From: Halanaerobiaceae bacterium
GTDB lineage: Bacteria; Bacillota; Halanaerobiia; Halanaerobiales; Halarsenatibacteraceae
Reading direction: 5' to 3'
Assembly (NCBI GenBank): GCA_003554685.1
Contig: PWHA01000185.1
Coordinates: 1 to 23,777 of the forward strand
DNA: 23,777 bases
Part shown: positions 14,535 through 22,015 of the stretch, one piece after another
Layout: the number at the start of each line of letters is the position of its first letter
Position numbering within the stretch: position 1 is the stretch's first letter
Made by a program: the position numbers and the translations under genes
The notes under the pieces: generated by a model
What the model saw: only the letters and a program-made list of their open reading frames with translations
Told to the model about the DNA's origin: nothing
Database searches by the model: none

Positions 14535-14881
14535 GAGTATTATCCAGGTCTGAGGGTGGTTATCTGCTGATCTATACTCTCATTTTAACCTTGATTCTGA
14601 CATTACTGGCAGTATCACTGGCCGGGATCTGGCACTGGAGATTAAACTTACAGCAGCTTCTCAGGCAGCATCTGGAAATTGAGACTCTGATGGTATCCGG
14701 GATTGCGATGGCTCATCTTATTAGTAATATTTCAGGAGAACAAAATGATATCTGGCTGGAACTTCCACCTCCGGACACCAGAAGTCTGTTAATTACCTTT
14801 AATTCTCATAATGATGGTGGTTTTCAGGTTTTGATCAAAGATGAGGGGAAAATCGTAGAGAGCTATACCTATAACTATTAA
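14531..14881 (+). CDS. Small GspK/PilX-like pseudopilin
   Basis: A 116-residue protein beginning MRVLSRSEGG followed by YLLIYTLILTLILTLLAVSL. A Gly-Gly precedes the hydrophobic helix as in prepilins, but +5 is Tyr instead of Glu. Loss of Glu5 is a known trait of GspK and of tip-located PilX/ComGG-like proteins, and the gene sits where gspK would in a G-H-I-J-K order. It is far shorter than GspK of Proteobacteria (about 300), lacking the large inserted domain. ATGA overlap with the J-like gene suggests equal translation of the two. Confidence 0.7.
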   Translation: MRVLSRSEGGYLLIYTLILTLILTLLAVSLAGIWHWRLNLQQLLRQHLEIETLMVSGIAMAHLISNISGEQNDIWLELPPPDTRSLLITFNSHNDGGFQVLIKDEGKIVESYTYNY

Positions 14882-14901
14882 TTAAACTGGAGGGAAGAAA
14901 T

Positions 14902-15828
14902 ATGTTGAGAAAAAATTTGCAGGCAGCAATCTGTGTGGATAATCAGGACTTAATTTATCTTTCCAGAAAGAAAATTTCTGGAAAAAGATCTGCTGAGAGA
15001 GTGGTGGAAATAATTCAAAAGAAACTGCCCGATTCAATTATAGAAAGCGGAAACATTATAAGGCCTGAACTCCTGGAAAAAAGTTTGCTGGAATTAAAAC
15101 TGGAGGTACGCCATAAACCCGGTCGCATTAATCTGATTATATCTGATAATACTGTCTTTGCCAGAAGTTTTGAATTTCCTCTGCTAAATAAAAAGGGTCT
15201 GGAAGAATGTATATATCTGGAGGCAGAAAGATTTCTCCCCTATAAAATTCATGAGGCAATCGTGGATTATTCCCTGCTGGCTACCGGTGAAACAGGTTAC
15301 AGTATTTATGTGGTAGCAGTTCCCAGAAATCTTGTCAGAAGCTATTGCCGGATTCTGGGCAAATATTTTCCTTCATTGCACAGAATTACTGTCAGGGGGG
15401 AATCCATCTGGCTGCTGTTAAAAAATCTGCTGGGCGGCCAGGAAATACTGCTGCTGGAAAACTATGAACATGATATATTCATTACCGCCGGTGGGGCATG
15501 TAAAATTTATTTCAGCCAGAATATAAAAAAAGACAGCCAGAAGGATCGAGGTGGTGTAACAGCCCTTGAGGTTGTTCAATCTGCTGACGAATATCTCAGC
15601 AAGGAATTTAAAAAAGAACCTATCAAGAAGGTTCTCTGGTGGTCAGCCGACAGCAATGGTTCTGATATGCTGCCCCGAGAAGATTTTGTCAGAGGACACT
15701 GCTGGAGGAGACTGGACTGGAAACAGTTAAATATTGCTGCTGAAGAAGATCTGCTGTCTGAAAAAATCATGAGAAATGTTAATTCCAGCAACCTGCTGCC
15801 TGTTCTGGGATTGTTGAGCTGTGGTTGA
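14902..15828 (+). CDS. pilM: PilM-like actin-fold protein of the alignment complex
   Basis: A 308-residue cytoplasmic protein. The PilM hallmark is the segment LNKKGLEECIYLEAERFLPYKIHEAIVDYSLL, followed by YVVAVPRNLVRSYCRILGKYF and later ALEVVQSADEYLSKEF. The N-terminal phosphate-1 loop, usually G-I-D-I-G-x-x-x-I-K, is degenerate here (AICVDNQDLIYLSRK), so ATP binding is doubtful. In type IV pili PilM binds the PilN N-terminus; in type II systems the same fold is the cytoplasmic part of GspL. The start follows TGGAGGG. Its end overlaps the PilN-like gene by 8 bases. Confidence 0.85.
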   Translation: MLRKNLQAAICVDNQDLIYLSRKKISGKRSAERVVEIIQKKLPDSIIESGNIIRPELLEKSLLELKLEVRHKPGRINLIISDNTVFARSFEFPLLNKKGLEECIYLEAERFLPYKIHEAIVDYSLLATGETGYSIYVVAVPRNLVRSYCRILGKYFPSLHRITVRGESIWLLLKNLLGGQEILLLENYEHDIFITAGGACKIYFSQNIKKDSQKDRGGVTALEVVQSADEYLSKEFKKEPIKKVLWWSADSNGSDMLPREDFVRGHCWRRLDWKQLNIAAEEDLLSEKIMRNVNSSNLLPVLGLLSCG

Positions 15829-16396
15829 TTATCTACCGTCAGCAGGGAAGAAAATTGTTGATATTTTCAAAAAAGGCAGAAAGAATTCGAAAATTAATCT
15901 GCTCTGGCCCAATCCTGTAAGTATTGATCGCAAACTGACATTTTTTCTGGCTATTTCTGCTCTGATTCTGCTTTTACTGTTATTCTACTATTTCTATCTG
16001 GCAGCCCAAATTTCTAGTTTCAGGGCTGAAAAACTTGAACCTTTGTTAGAACCAGAGCAGGAACAGCAACTTAAGCGCGAACTGGAAGAAATAAGCTTCT
16101 GGCTGGATTTTTCTGTTACTGAAAAAAATTTATCAGCTATCTGTCTGCATCGATTGCTGCAGGCAGCAGATAAAATCATTGGTGAAGACAGCAGACTTCA
16201 TGAAATAAGCTATCAGCCGGGAGAACTTAAACTCAGAGGACAGGCTGGAGATATCGAATCTTATAATAATATCATTCACCGGCTGGCGGTTTGGCGCAGC
16301 CAGGGCTTTGAAATAATTCTGGAGAGAACAGGCTATTTTGCCAGTCCGGAATTTAAATTGATTTTGCTGGAGGTGGGAAAAGTTGGAAATGATTGA
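15821..16396 (+). CDS. pilN: PilN-like inner-membrane protein
   Basis: A 191-residue bitopic protein. The short cytoplasmic N-terminus contains KINLLWP, which matches the I-N-L-L-P motif by which PilN binds PilM. One membrane segment (about residues 41-62, FFLAISALILLLLLFYYFYLA) is followed by a periplasmic coiled coil (residues about 63-95) and a ferredoxin-like domain (LHEISYQPGELKLRGQAGDI). It starts at GTG within the end of pilM and overlaps the next gene by 14 bases, so the three alignment genes are tightly coupled. The family call rests on the motif, layout and order. Confidence 0.82.
   Translation: MVDYLPSAGKKIVDIFKKGRKNSKINLLWPNPVSIDRKLTFFLAISALILLLLLFYYFYLAAQISSFRAEKLEPLLEPEQEQQLKRELEEISFWLDFSVTEKNLSAICLHRLLQAADKIIGEDSRLHEISYQPGELKLRGQAGDIESYNNIIHRLAVWRSQGFEIILERTGYFASPEFKLILLEVGKVGND
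16369..16375 (+). promoter_or_regulatory. Shine-Dalgarno for the PilO-like gene
   Basis: GGAGGTG lies seven bases before TTG 16383 and thirteen before ATG 16389, favouring the TTG start. Confidence 0.6.
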
Positions 16397-17366
16397 AATG
16401 GGAACAAAAATTAAAGCGGTTTTGTTTGTTATTCTCCTGGTATTGTTAATCTATTTTAACTCACTGGTTTCCTCGGCAAAAATGACCCGAACTGAGTTTA
16501 TAAATCACTTTAAATTGCTTGAGCAGCAGCAAATAAATCAGCTGATGCTGCTGGAAACCAGCGGAAAATTTCAGGAAGAACTAAAGGCCGGCAAATATCA
16601 GTTTCTTACCAGCCGGGATCTGCAGCATATAATTTTAAATAAGATTTATCAGTCAGGAATTTTTATTCTGGATGAGAGCATATCAAATACCGACTCTCCG
16701 GAAATAAGACTGGTTTTGGAAGCTGATTATTCAATAATCGGTGAATTTTTATCATGGGAATTACTGCAGGTACCAGAACTTCTGCAGATCAAGGAACTGA
16801 TATTGCAACAAAATGATGAACTTGTAATTTTGGATTTCTCTTATGAACTGTCTGAAGATATTTTGCTCTCTGAAGATTATCTATCTGAGCTGAAAACCAC
16901 TGGATCGACAGGCCTGGATGATATTTCTGAAAAAATCAAAAACAGTCATAAAGAAAATTTGCAGAAATTTTTAAAATATAGACTATCTGATCGTGGAAGT
17001 GTTGAGGAAATAGCTAATTACAGTCATTCCGAAAGTAATCTGCCGGAAAATATTATGAGCTATCAGTATCAGCAGCCGGGGGTGGTTAGAGTTAAGGATA
17101 ACACAATTTATGAAGCAGATAAAGAAGATTTTTCTGTTAAATATATTAAAGAATTACCCTCCAGTATCAGATGGAAGGGATTTATTTCTGGCAGAGAAAA
17201 AGATTTATACCTTTTTGAAACCCGGGAAGGCTCTTTCGTCCTTTCACCCGGGGACAGTATCATGTTCTCTGAGCCAGCAAAAAATATAATAATAGAATTA
17301 GAACTTAGTAATGACAGAATCTATTTAAAACATGGGAGTACAAAATATTTGATAACCGAATTTTAA
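16383..17366 (+). CDS. PilO-like protein with a C-terminal PilP/GspC (HR)-like domain
   Basis: A 327-residue bitopic protein. One membrane segment at about residues 9-29 (IKAVLFVILLVLLIYFNSLV) is followed by a coiled coil and a PilO/GspM-like periplasmic part to about residue 160 (SPEIRLVLEADYSIIGEFLSW is the beta strand preceding a helix, as in PilO). After an acidic linker, residues about 255-327 (SIRWKGFISGREKDLYLFE, then GSFVLSPGDSIMFSEPAKNI, then a closing D-R-I-Y-L-K-H-G) have the pattern of the HR domain of PilP/GspC: W-x-G-x-I, a hairpin, then V-x-x-G-D. PilO has about 200 residues and PilP about 175, so a fusion of the two explains the length and the missing separate pilP gene. The fusion is my inference from pattern, not a database match. 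Confidence 0.6.
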   Translation: MEMIEMGTKIKAVLFVILLVLLIYFNSLVSSAKMTRTEFINHFKLLEQQQINQLMLLETSGKFQEELKAGKYQFLTSRDLQHIILNKIYQSGIFILDESISNTDSPEIRLVLEADYSIIGEFLSWELLQVPELLQIKELILQQNDELVILDFSYELSEDILLSEDYLSELKTTGSTGLDDISEKIKNSHKENLQKFLKYRLSDRGSVEEIANYSHSESNLPENIMSYQYQQPGVVRVKDNTIYEADKEDFSVKYIKELPSSIRWKGFISGREKDLYLFETREGSFVLSPGDSIMFSEPAKNIIIELELSNDRIYLKHGSTKYLITEF

Positions 17367-17388
17367 TATTCCGGCAAAAAATATAGGG

Positions 17389-17448
17389 TAGAGGATAGAG
17401 AGACATAGTAGAGGATAGAGAGGCATAGTAGAAAATAGAGAGGCATAA
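17389..17448 (+). repeat. Three 20-bp tandem repeats ending at the secretin ribosome site
   Basis: Units at 17389-17408, 17409-17428 and 17429-17448, consensus TAGAGGATAGAGAGGCATAG; copy 2 differs from copy 1 by one base, copy 3 by three. They occupy most of the 93-base gap before the secretin gene and run directly into AGGAGG (17448-17453), which precedes the ATG at 17460. Each unit holds a GAGG-AT segment like a weak Shine-Dalgarno. Confidence 0.9.
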
Positions 17449-17459
17449 AGGAGGATAAT

Positions 17460-19079
17460 ATGAAAAGGCTGTTCGGAATATCATTATTAATTTTATTGGT
17501 GATTATTTTCTCAGGATATTATATTGAACCGCTGAAGGCAAATTCAGTTCAGACCGTTACTTCAGCTGATGTAACTGAAATTGATCTGGAAAGAAAGATG
17601 AGTATCCATCAGGCTGATATTAGAGACATTATTTATTCCTATGCCAGGGCTCAAAATCTGGATATATATTTATTTGAAGATGTTTCAGGCAGGGCCAGTC
17701 TTCAGATATCTGGCATGGAGGGAAAAGAACTGCTGGAAAACATAATACTGGCCAGCGGTTTTGCTTATTTTGAAGTAAATGAGGTAATTTATGTCGGAAA
17801 AGAAGATAGTATCACCCGTTTAAAAAGCAGGGTTCTGGCCGAAGAATTACAGCCACAAGAAAAATTGCAGATGAAAATTATAGAGGTGGACTGGCGGGCA
17901 AACAGATCACAGCTGCTTTTACGGTTTTTCCCCGAACTGGAGATTGATTACTGGGAGGAGGAAGCTTTACTGCTGCTGATAGGACCGGAGGATAAAGTTG
18001 CTGGAGCAGAAAAGATGGTTGAAAATTTAAAGATTAATCTGGAACAAAGCAAAACCGAACCAAATCTCTCCGGGGATACTGAAGATAGTTTCAAAAGGGA
18101 ATATTTGTATGTTCAATCCAACCTGCAGCAGCAGGAACTGGATCAGGTGTTACAAAGAAAAGGAATATCTTTTACCTATCATTCTCCAAGCGGACAGCTA
18201 ATAATAGAAGGAGAAGCTGAACTTGTTGCTCAAACTGTCCTGCTGATTGAGGGGAAGGGAAACAGCTTATTTCATTCTCGGAGAATTATAGAACTGGACT
18301 ATCAGACAGCTGAAGAGATCATAATTCTACTTCAACCTCTTTATCCGGAGGTATTTTTACAGGCCCTGGCAGCAAACAGGCTTCATATTTCAGGAATATC
18401 CCACGAACTGGAGGAAATATCAGCCCTGTTTCAACATCTTGATCAGATTCCGGCTCAGATTTTAGTAGAATTTGAAGTTCTTGAAATCACAGAACATGAC
18501 AGGTATGAAAATAATGCCTTTAATTCTCTGCCTTCTCTGGAGGTAGGATTATCTTTTCCCCTGAAAGCAGAAGTGAGTCTAAACTGGCAGCAGTATTTAT
18601 CTGCCATGAGAGAAAAGGGAAAACTAAAGGTTTTAGCAGCTCCCAGACTTGTATCCCTTGCCGGACATCCAGCAAGGCTTCATATTGGAGAGAGGATACC
18701 TTTGCCGGTCTATGATCAGGAGGGCAGGAAGACCGGGTATGATTATCTTGATTCAGGAATAATACTAAATCTGAAGGCCGAGCTTACCTCCCGTGACGAA
18801 ATTCTGCTGGCTCTTAAGCCCGAGGTCAGCACTGCTTCACATTATAACAGCAGTGTTCCTCAGTTTAATACCCGGGAACTGGAAACTAAAATCAGGCTCA
18901 GGTGTGGAGAAACTTACTATATCGGAGGGCTTTTTCAGGAATATGACCAGCAGATAACATCATCTGTACCGTTCCTGGAAAATATTCCTCTGCTGGGCGA
19001 GTTATTTTCCCGAAAACAGTTAATCTCCCGCAACAGTGAGATCATAATATCAATAACTCCTCACCTGCTTGATAATTGA
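17460..19079 (+). CDS. Outer-membrane secretin, PilQ/GspD type
   Basis: A 539-residue secretin that would form the outer-membrane gate. Signal peptide about residues 1-27 (FGISLLILLVIIFSGYYIEP, then LKA). Residues about 45-110 form an STN/N0-like domain (MSIHQADIRDIIYSYARAQN; ASGFAYFEVNEVIYVG). Secretin_N-type repeats follow, including RRIIELDYQTAEEIIILLQPLYPE. The C-terminal secretin core includes LKVLAAPRLVSLAGHPARLH, IGERIPLPVY, TYYIGGLFQEYDQQITSSVP, and the family signature VPFLENIPLLGELF near residues 503-516. No AMIN domain is seen. Its presence is direct evidence that the organism has an outer membrane. PilQ and GspD cannot be told apart confidently. Confidence 0.93.
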   Translation: MKRLFGISLLILLVIIFSGYYIEPLKANSVQTVTSADVTEIDLERKMSIHQADIRDIIYSYARAQNLDIYLFEDVSGRASLQISGMEGKELLENIILASGFAYFEVNEVIYVGKEDSITRLKSRVLAEELQPQEKLQMKIIEVDWRANRSQLLLRFFPELEIDYWEEEALLLLIGPEDKVAGAEKMVENLKINLEQSKTEPNLSGDTEDSFKREYLYVQSNLQQQELDQVLQRKGISFTYHSPSGQLIIEGEAELVAQTVLLIEGKGNSLFHSRRIIELDYQTAEEIIILLQPLYPEVFLQALAANRLHISGISHELEEISALFQHLDQIPAQILVEFEVLEITEHDRYENNAFNSLPSLEVGLSFPLKAEVSLNWQQYLSAMREKGKLKVLAAPRLVSLAGHPARLHIGERIPLPVYDQEGRKTGYDYLDSGIILNLKAELTSRDEILLALKPEVSTASHYNSSVPQFNTRELETKIRLRCGETYYIGGLFQEYDQQITSSVPFLENIPLLGELFSRKQLISRNSEIIISITPHLLDN

Positions 19080-19138
19080 CAATCAAGGCAGGAATATTTT
19101 TATTCAGGCAGAAATATAATTACAGGGCTAAATTTTTT

Positions 19139-19176
19139 ACCCCGGTTTTTGAAGTTAGAACCGGGGTTTATTTTTA
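19139..19176 (+). terminator. Rho-independent terminator of the pilus/secretion operon
   Basis: Stem ACCCCGGTT (19139-19147) / AACCGGGGT (19159-19167), 11-base loop, followed by a T-rich tail. It lies 60 bases after the secretin stop and before aroK; no strong aroK promoter can be seen in the remaining 38 bases, so read-through may supply aroK. Confidence 0.85.
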
Positions 19177-19214
19177 GTAGAGCTCCATTATTTTAAAAGC
19201 TGCAGGTGAAGATT

Positions 19215-19727
19215 ATGATAATTACTTTAATAGGGATGATGGGTTCGGGTAAGTCCAGTGCTGCCCGGGAAATTGCTGCAAAACTTGACTGGGACTGGAT
19301 TGATACTGATGAGGTTATCATCGAACGGGAGAGAAGAGAAATAGAATCAATTTTTGCAGAAGAGGGAGAAAGATATTTCCGCAGGATTGAAAAACAGATA
19401 ATTTCAGAAATTTATCGAATCCCAAAAGATCTGGTGGTGGCTACCGGCGGCGGGGCAGTTATAGCTCCGGAAAACCGCCGGATATTTTTAGCAAGGAGTG
19501 AGGTTTTTTGGCTTTCAGCTCCGGTTGAGGTTTTGCTGGAGAGAACTGCTGGCTCTGATAGGCCGCTGCTGGCAGTGGCAGATAAAAAAGAAAAATTAAA
19601 TAATTTATTGGAAGAACGAAAAAAATACTATAAAATCGGCCGTAAAATTGATACTGCAGATTTAAGTGCTTCTGAAGTCGCTGACAGGATAATCGGGACA
19701 TTAAATTTAACCAGAAAGGATGGATAG
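19215..19727 (+). CDS. aroK: Shikimate kinase
   Basis: Phosphorylates shikimate at the 3-OH with ATP. A 170-residue NMP-kinase fold: P-loop IGMMGSGKSS near the N-terminus, DTDEVI (shikimate/Mg site), GERYFRRIEKQ, the GGGAV loop binding shikimate, and the lid SDRPLL. GTG 19206 would add three residues, but AGGTGA (19204-19209) overlaps it and sits five bases before ATG 19215, which also begins the conserved beta strand. It is followed one base after its stop by aroQ. Confidence 0.95.
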   Translation: MIITLIGMMGSGKSSAAREIAAKLDWDWIDTDEVIIERERREIESIFAEEGERYFRRIEKQIISEIYRIPKDLVVATGGGAVIAPENRRIFLARSEVFWLSAPVEVLLERTAGSDRPLLAVADKKEKLNNLLEERKKYYKIGRKIDTADLSASEVADRIIGTLNLTRKDG

Positions 19728-19728
19728 A

Positions 19729-20172
19729 ATGAAAAAGATTACAGTTATTAATGGGCCTAACATGAACTGGCTGGGACAGCGAGATTCTTCGCTTTACGGC
19801 AGTGAAAATCTGGCCCAGCTGGAAACAAAGATTACTGATGCTGTTGAAAAAATTGGCTGGAGGGTAATTTGCTATCAAAGTAACTCGGAAGGAGAACTTA
19901 TAAATTTTATTCAGGATGTCAGCTCAGATACAGCAGGTTTTATTATCAATCCAGCTGCCCATACTCATTACAGCCTGGCACTGGCAGACTGTCTGGCAGC
20001 TTTAAAACAGCCTATAATAGAGGTCCATTTCAGCAACCTGTCCGGCCGGGAAAAATTAAGGCAGAACATGCTAACTTCCCGGGAGGCCGATGGGGTTATC
20101 ATGGGACTGGGAGAGAAGGGATATTTTTTAGCGATTGAAGCTTTACGAACAATTCTTGAGGGGGACAATTAG
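19729..20172 (+). CDS. aroQ: Type II 3-dehydroquinate dehydratase
   Basis: Dehydrates 3-dehydroquinate to 3-dehydroshikimate. A 147-residue flavodoxin-like protein with INGPNMNWLGQRDSSLYG (active-site Arg and catalytic Tyr), YQSNSEGELI, INPAAHTHYSLALADCL and EVHFSNLSGREKLRQNMLTS, all family signatures. Trp in the N-M-N-W-L-G segment replaces the usual Leu. ATG 19720 overlaps its own Shine-Dalgarno and the aroK end; ATG 19729, eight bases from AAAGGA (19715-19720) and directly after the aroK stop, is preferred. Translation is probably coupled with aroK and the following peptidase gene. Confidence 0.95.
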   Translation: MKKITVINGPNMNWLGQRDSSLYGSENLAQLETKITDAVEKIGWRVICYQSNSEGELINFIQDVSSDTAGFIINPAAHTHYSLALADCLAALKQPIIEVHFSNLSGREKLRQNMLTSREADGVIMGLGEKGYFLAIEALRTILEGDN

Positions 20173-21252
20173 ATGACCGGTATAAGCAGTAAAAGAAAGG
20201 AAAGTGTTTATGAAATTTTGCAGGATAAAAATCTTGATGCAATTTTAATAACTTCCTCAGAGAATCGTTACTATCTTTCAGGTTTTACCGGAACAGCCGG
20301 TGTTCTGGTAATTACAAATGAGAGGGATCATTTTATCACTGATTTTCGTTATCTGGAGCAGGCCGGAGATCAGGTCTCCGGGTATCAAATTAAAGAGATA
20401 AGCAGGAATAAGGAGGAGAAGCTGGCCGAATTTTTAACTGAATTAAATATCTCCAGTTTGGGATTTGAGGATGATCATATCAGTTATGAATACTACCAGA
20501 AAATGACAGATCTCTGTGAAGATATTACCTTTGTACCTCTGAAGGGCAGTGTTAAAGATTTAAGGCTTATAAAAGAGCCTGAAGAGATAGAAAATATTAA
20601 AGAGGCTGTTGAGATTACAGAAAGGGCCTTTGATAAACTGCTGAATTATATTGAACCCGGCAGGACAGAAAAGGAACTGGCTGCAGAATTAGAGTATCTC
20701 CTTCGCAAAGAAGGGGGAGAAAAACCGGCCTTTGATTTTATTGTGGCTTCAGGTAAAAGATCTTCCCTTCCTCACGGGGTGGCTTCTGATAAAAAGGTTG
20801 CCCGGGGAGAATTTATCACCTTTGATTTTGGCACTCATTTCAATAATTACTGTTCTGATATGACCCGCACTGTTATTCTGGGGGAGCCTGATGAAAGGCA
20901 GAGTGAAATTTACGAAATAGTTTTACAGGCCCACAGGCAGGTAAGCAATAATCTCAGGGCCGGCATGACCGGTGTTGAGGCTGATGCCATTGCCCGGGAG
21001 ATAATTGCTGAAGCCGGATATGGCGATAATTTTGGCCACGGCCTGGGGCATGGAATTGGAATTGAGATTCATGAAGCTCCCAGATTGTCCACCCAATCCG
21101 AAGACACCTTAAAGCCCGGAATGGTTGTTACCAATGAACCTGGAATTTATATTTCAGATTGGGGCGGTGTTCGAATAGAGGATGATCTGGTTGTTGAAGA
21201 AGATGGCTGCGCAGTTTTGAATTCCAGCTCTAAAGAATTAATAATTCTTTAG
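20173..21252 (+). CDS. Aminopeptidase P family (Xaa-Pro dipeptidase-like) metallopeptidase
   Basis: Cytoplasmic two-metal peptidase of the M24 family, 359 residues; members remove residues before or after proline. An N-terminal creatinase-like domain (LDAILITSSENRYYLSGFTG; FITDFRYLEQA) precedes the pita-bread catalytic domain. The five metal ligands are visible: Asp218 (FDFG), Asp229 (SDMTRT), His293 (GHGLGHGIGIEIHE), Glu322 (NEPGIY) and Glu336 (VRIEDD). The ATG follows the aroQ stop with no gap and has GAGGGGG upstream. The neighbouring efp is the usual downstream gene in Firmicutes; EF-P helps translate proline runs, so the pairing with a proline peptidase may be only positional. Confidence 0.93.
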   Translation: MTGISSKRKESVYEILQDKNLDAILITSSENRYYLSGFTGTAGVLVITNERDHFITDFRYLEQAGDQVSGYQIKEISRNKEEKLAEFLTELNISSLGFEDDHISYEYYQKMTDLCEDITFVPLKGSVKDLRLIKEPEEIENIKEAVEITERAFDKLLNYIEPGRTEKELAAELEYLLRKEGGEKPAFDFIVASGKRSSLPHGVASDKKVARGEFITFDFGTHFNNYCSDMTRTVILGEPDERQSEIYEIVLQAHRQVSNNLRAGMTGVEADAIAREIIAEAGYGDNFGHGLGHGIGIEIHEAPRLSTQSEDTLKPGMVVTNEPGIYISDWGGVRIEDDLVVEEDGCAVLNSSSKELIIL

Positions 21253-21254
21253 TT

Positions 21255-21288
21255 ACCGGGACTGAGAGGGCATCCCGAGGTTTATTCT
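21255..21288 (+). terminator. Weak terminator-like hairpin after the aminopeptidase gene
   Basis: ACCGGGA (21255-21261) pairs with TCCCG-A-GGT (21273-21281) with one bulged A; an 11-base loop and the tail TTTATTCT follow. The T tract is short, so termination is probably partial. Confidence 0.45.
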
Positions 21289-21324
21289 GACAATTTCAAC
21301 TATGATCAACCCAGGTGGATTTGT

Positions 21325-21352
21325 TTGTGATTAAAAATAGATATGATATAAT
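21325..21352 (+). promoter_or_regulatory. Extended -10 promoter of efp
   Basis: TTGTGA (21325-21330), a 16-base spacer, and a perfect TATAAT (21347-21352) preceded by TGA, i.e. TG at 21344-21345 as an extended -10 element. The predicted start near 21359 gives a leader of about 75 bases. Confidence 0.8.
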
Positions 21353-21433
21353 AAAATGGAAATAGCTAAGAGTTTTTAGACAGCCCATGAAAAATATTAT
21401 TTATGAAAACCATTATTCAAGAGGGGTTTTTTT

Positions 21434-21991
21434 ATGATATCAACCAATGATTTTTCCACCGGATTAACAATTGAACTGGAAGATGATATTTATACTGTGA
21501 TTAATTTTGAACATTCCAAATCAGGGAGAGGAGGAGCCTTCGTCAGGACAAAGCTGAAAAGTTTAACCGATGGTCATGTTATAAACAAAACTTTTCGAGC
21601 AGATGAGAAGATTAAACAGGCCCACATAGAAAAAAGACCGATGCAGTATTTATATCAGGACGGAGATCAGCATGTCTTTATGGACGTTAATACCTATGAG
21701 CAGACCTATTTAGATAGTGAACAGCTGGGGGATAAGTTGAAATTTATCAGAGAAAATATGGAGATAGAACTGGTATTTTATGAAAATAAACCAATAGATA
21801 TTAATCTGCCCACTTCTGTGGAGCTGGAGGTTGTTAAAGCACCCCCGGCAGTTAAGGGTGATACCGTATCCGGTGCTACCAAAGAAATAGAGGTGGAGAC
21901 TGGATATTCTCTCCAGGCACCCATGTTTATTGAAGAAGGCACAGAAATAAAGATAGATACCAGAACCGGCGAATATCTGGAGAGAGCATAA
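21434..21991 (+). CDS. efp: Elongation factor P
   Basis: Binds stalled ribosomes between the P and E sites and relieves pausing at polyproline. Full length, 185 residues, with the three KOW/OB domains: MISTNDFSTGLTIELEDDIY, FVRTKLKSLTDGHVI, FRADEKIKQAHIEKRPMQYL, QDGDQHVFMDVNTYEQ, SVELEVVKAPPAVKGDTVSG and IKIDTRTGEYLERA. The tip loop that reaches the peptidyl-tRNA reads H-S-K-S-G-R32-G-G-A-F, so Arg occupies the position that is Lys32 in B. subtilis (aminopentanolylated) and Lys34 in E. coli (beta-lysylated). Start ATG seven bases after GAGGGG. Own promoter at 21325-21352. Confidence 0.97.
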   Translation: MISTNDFSTGLTIELEDDIYTVINFEHSKSGRGGAFVRTKLKSLTDGHVINKTFRADEKIKQAHIEKRPMQYLYQDGDQHVFMDVNTYEQTYLDSEQLGDKLKFIRENMEIELVFYENKPIDINLPTSVELEVVKAPPAVKGDTVSGATKEIEVETGYSLQAPMFIEEGTEIKIDTRTGEYLERA

Positions 21992-22015
21992 TTTGCAATT
22001 TATTGGGGGAATTAT

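Noticed and set aside
17389..17448. CRISPR-like array
   Set aside because: The units are directly adjacent with no spacers and only three copies; a simple tandem repeat.
19459..19878. A 139-codon minus-strand ORF across aroK and aroQ
   Set aside because: Antisense to two certain genes, no motif.
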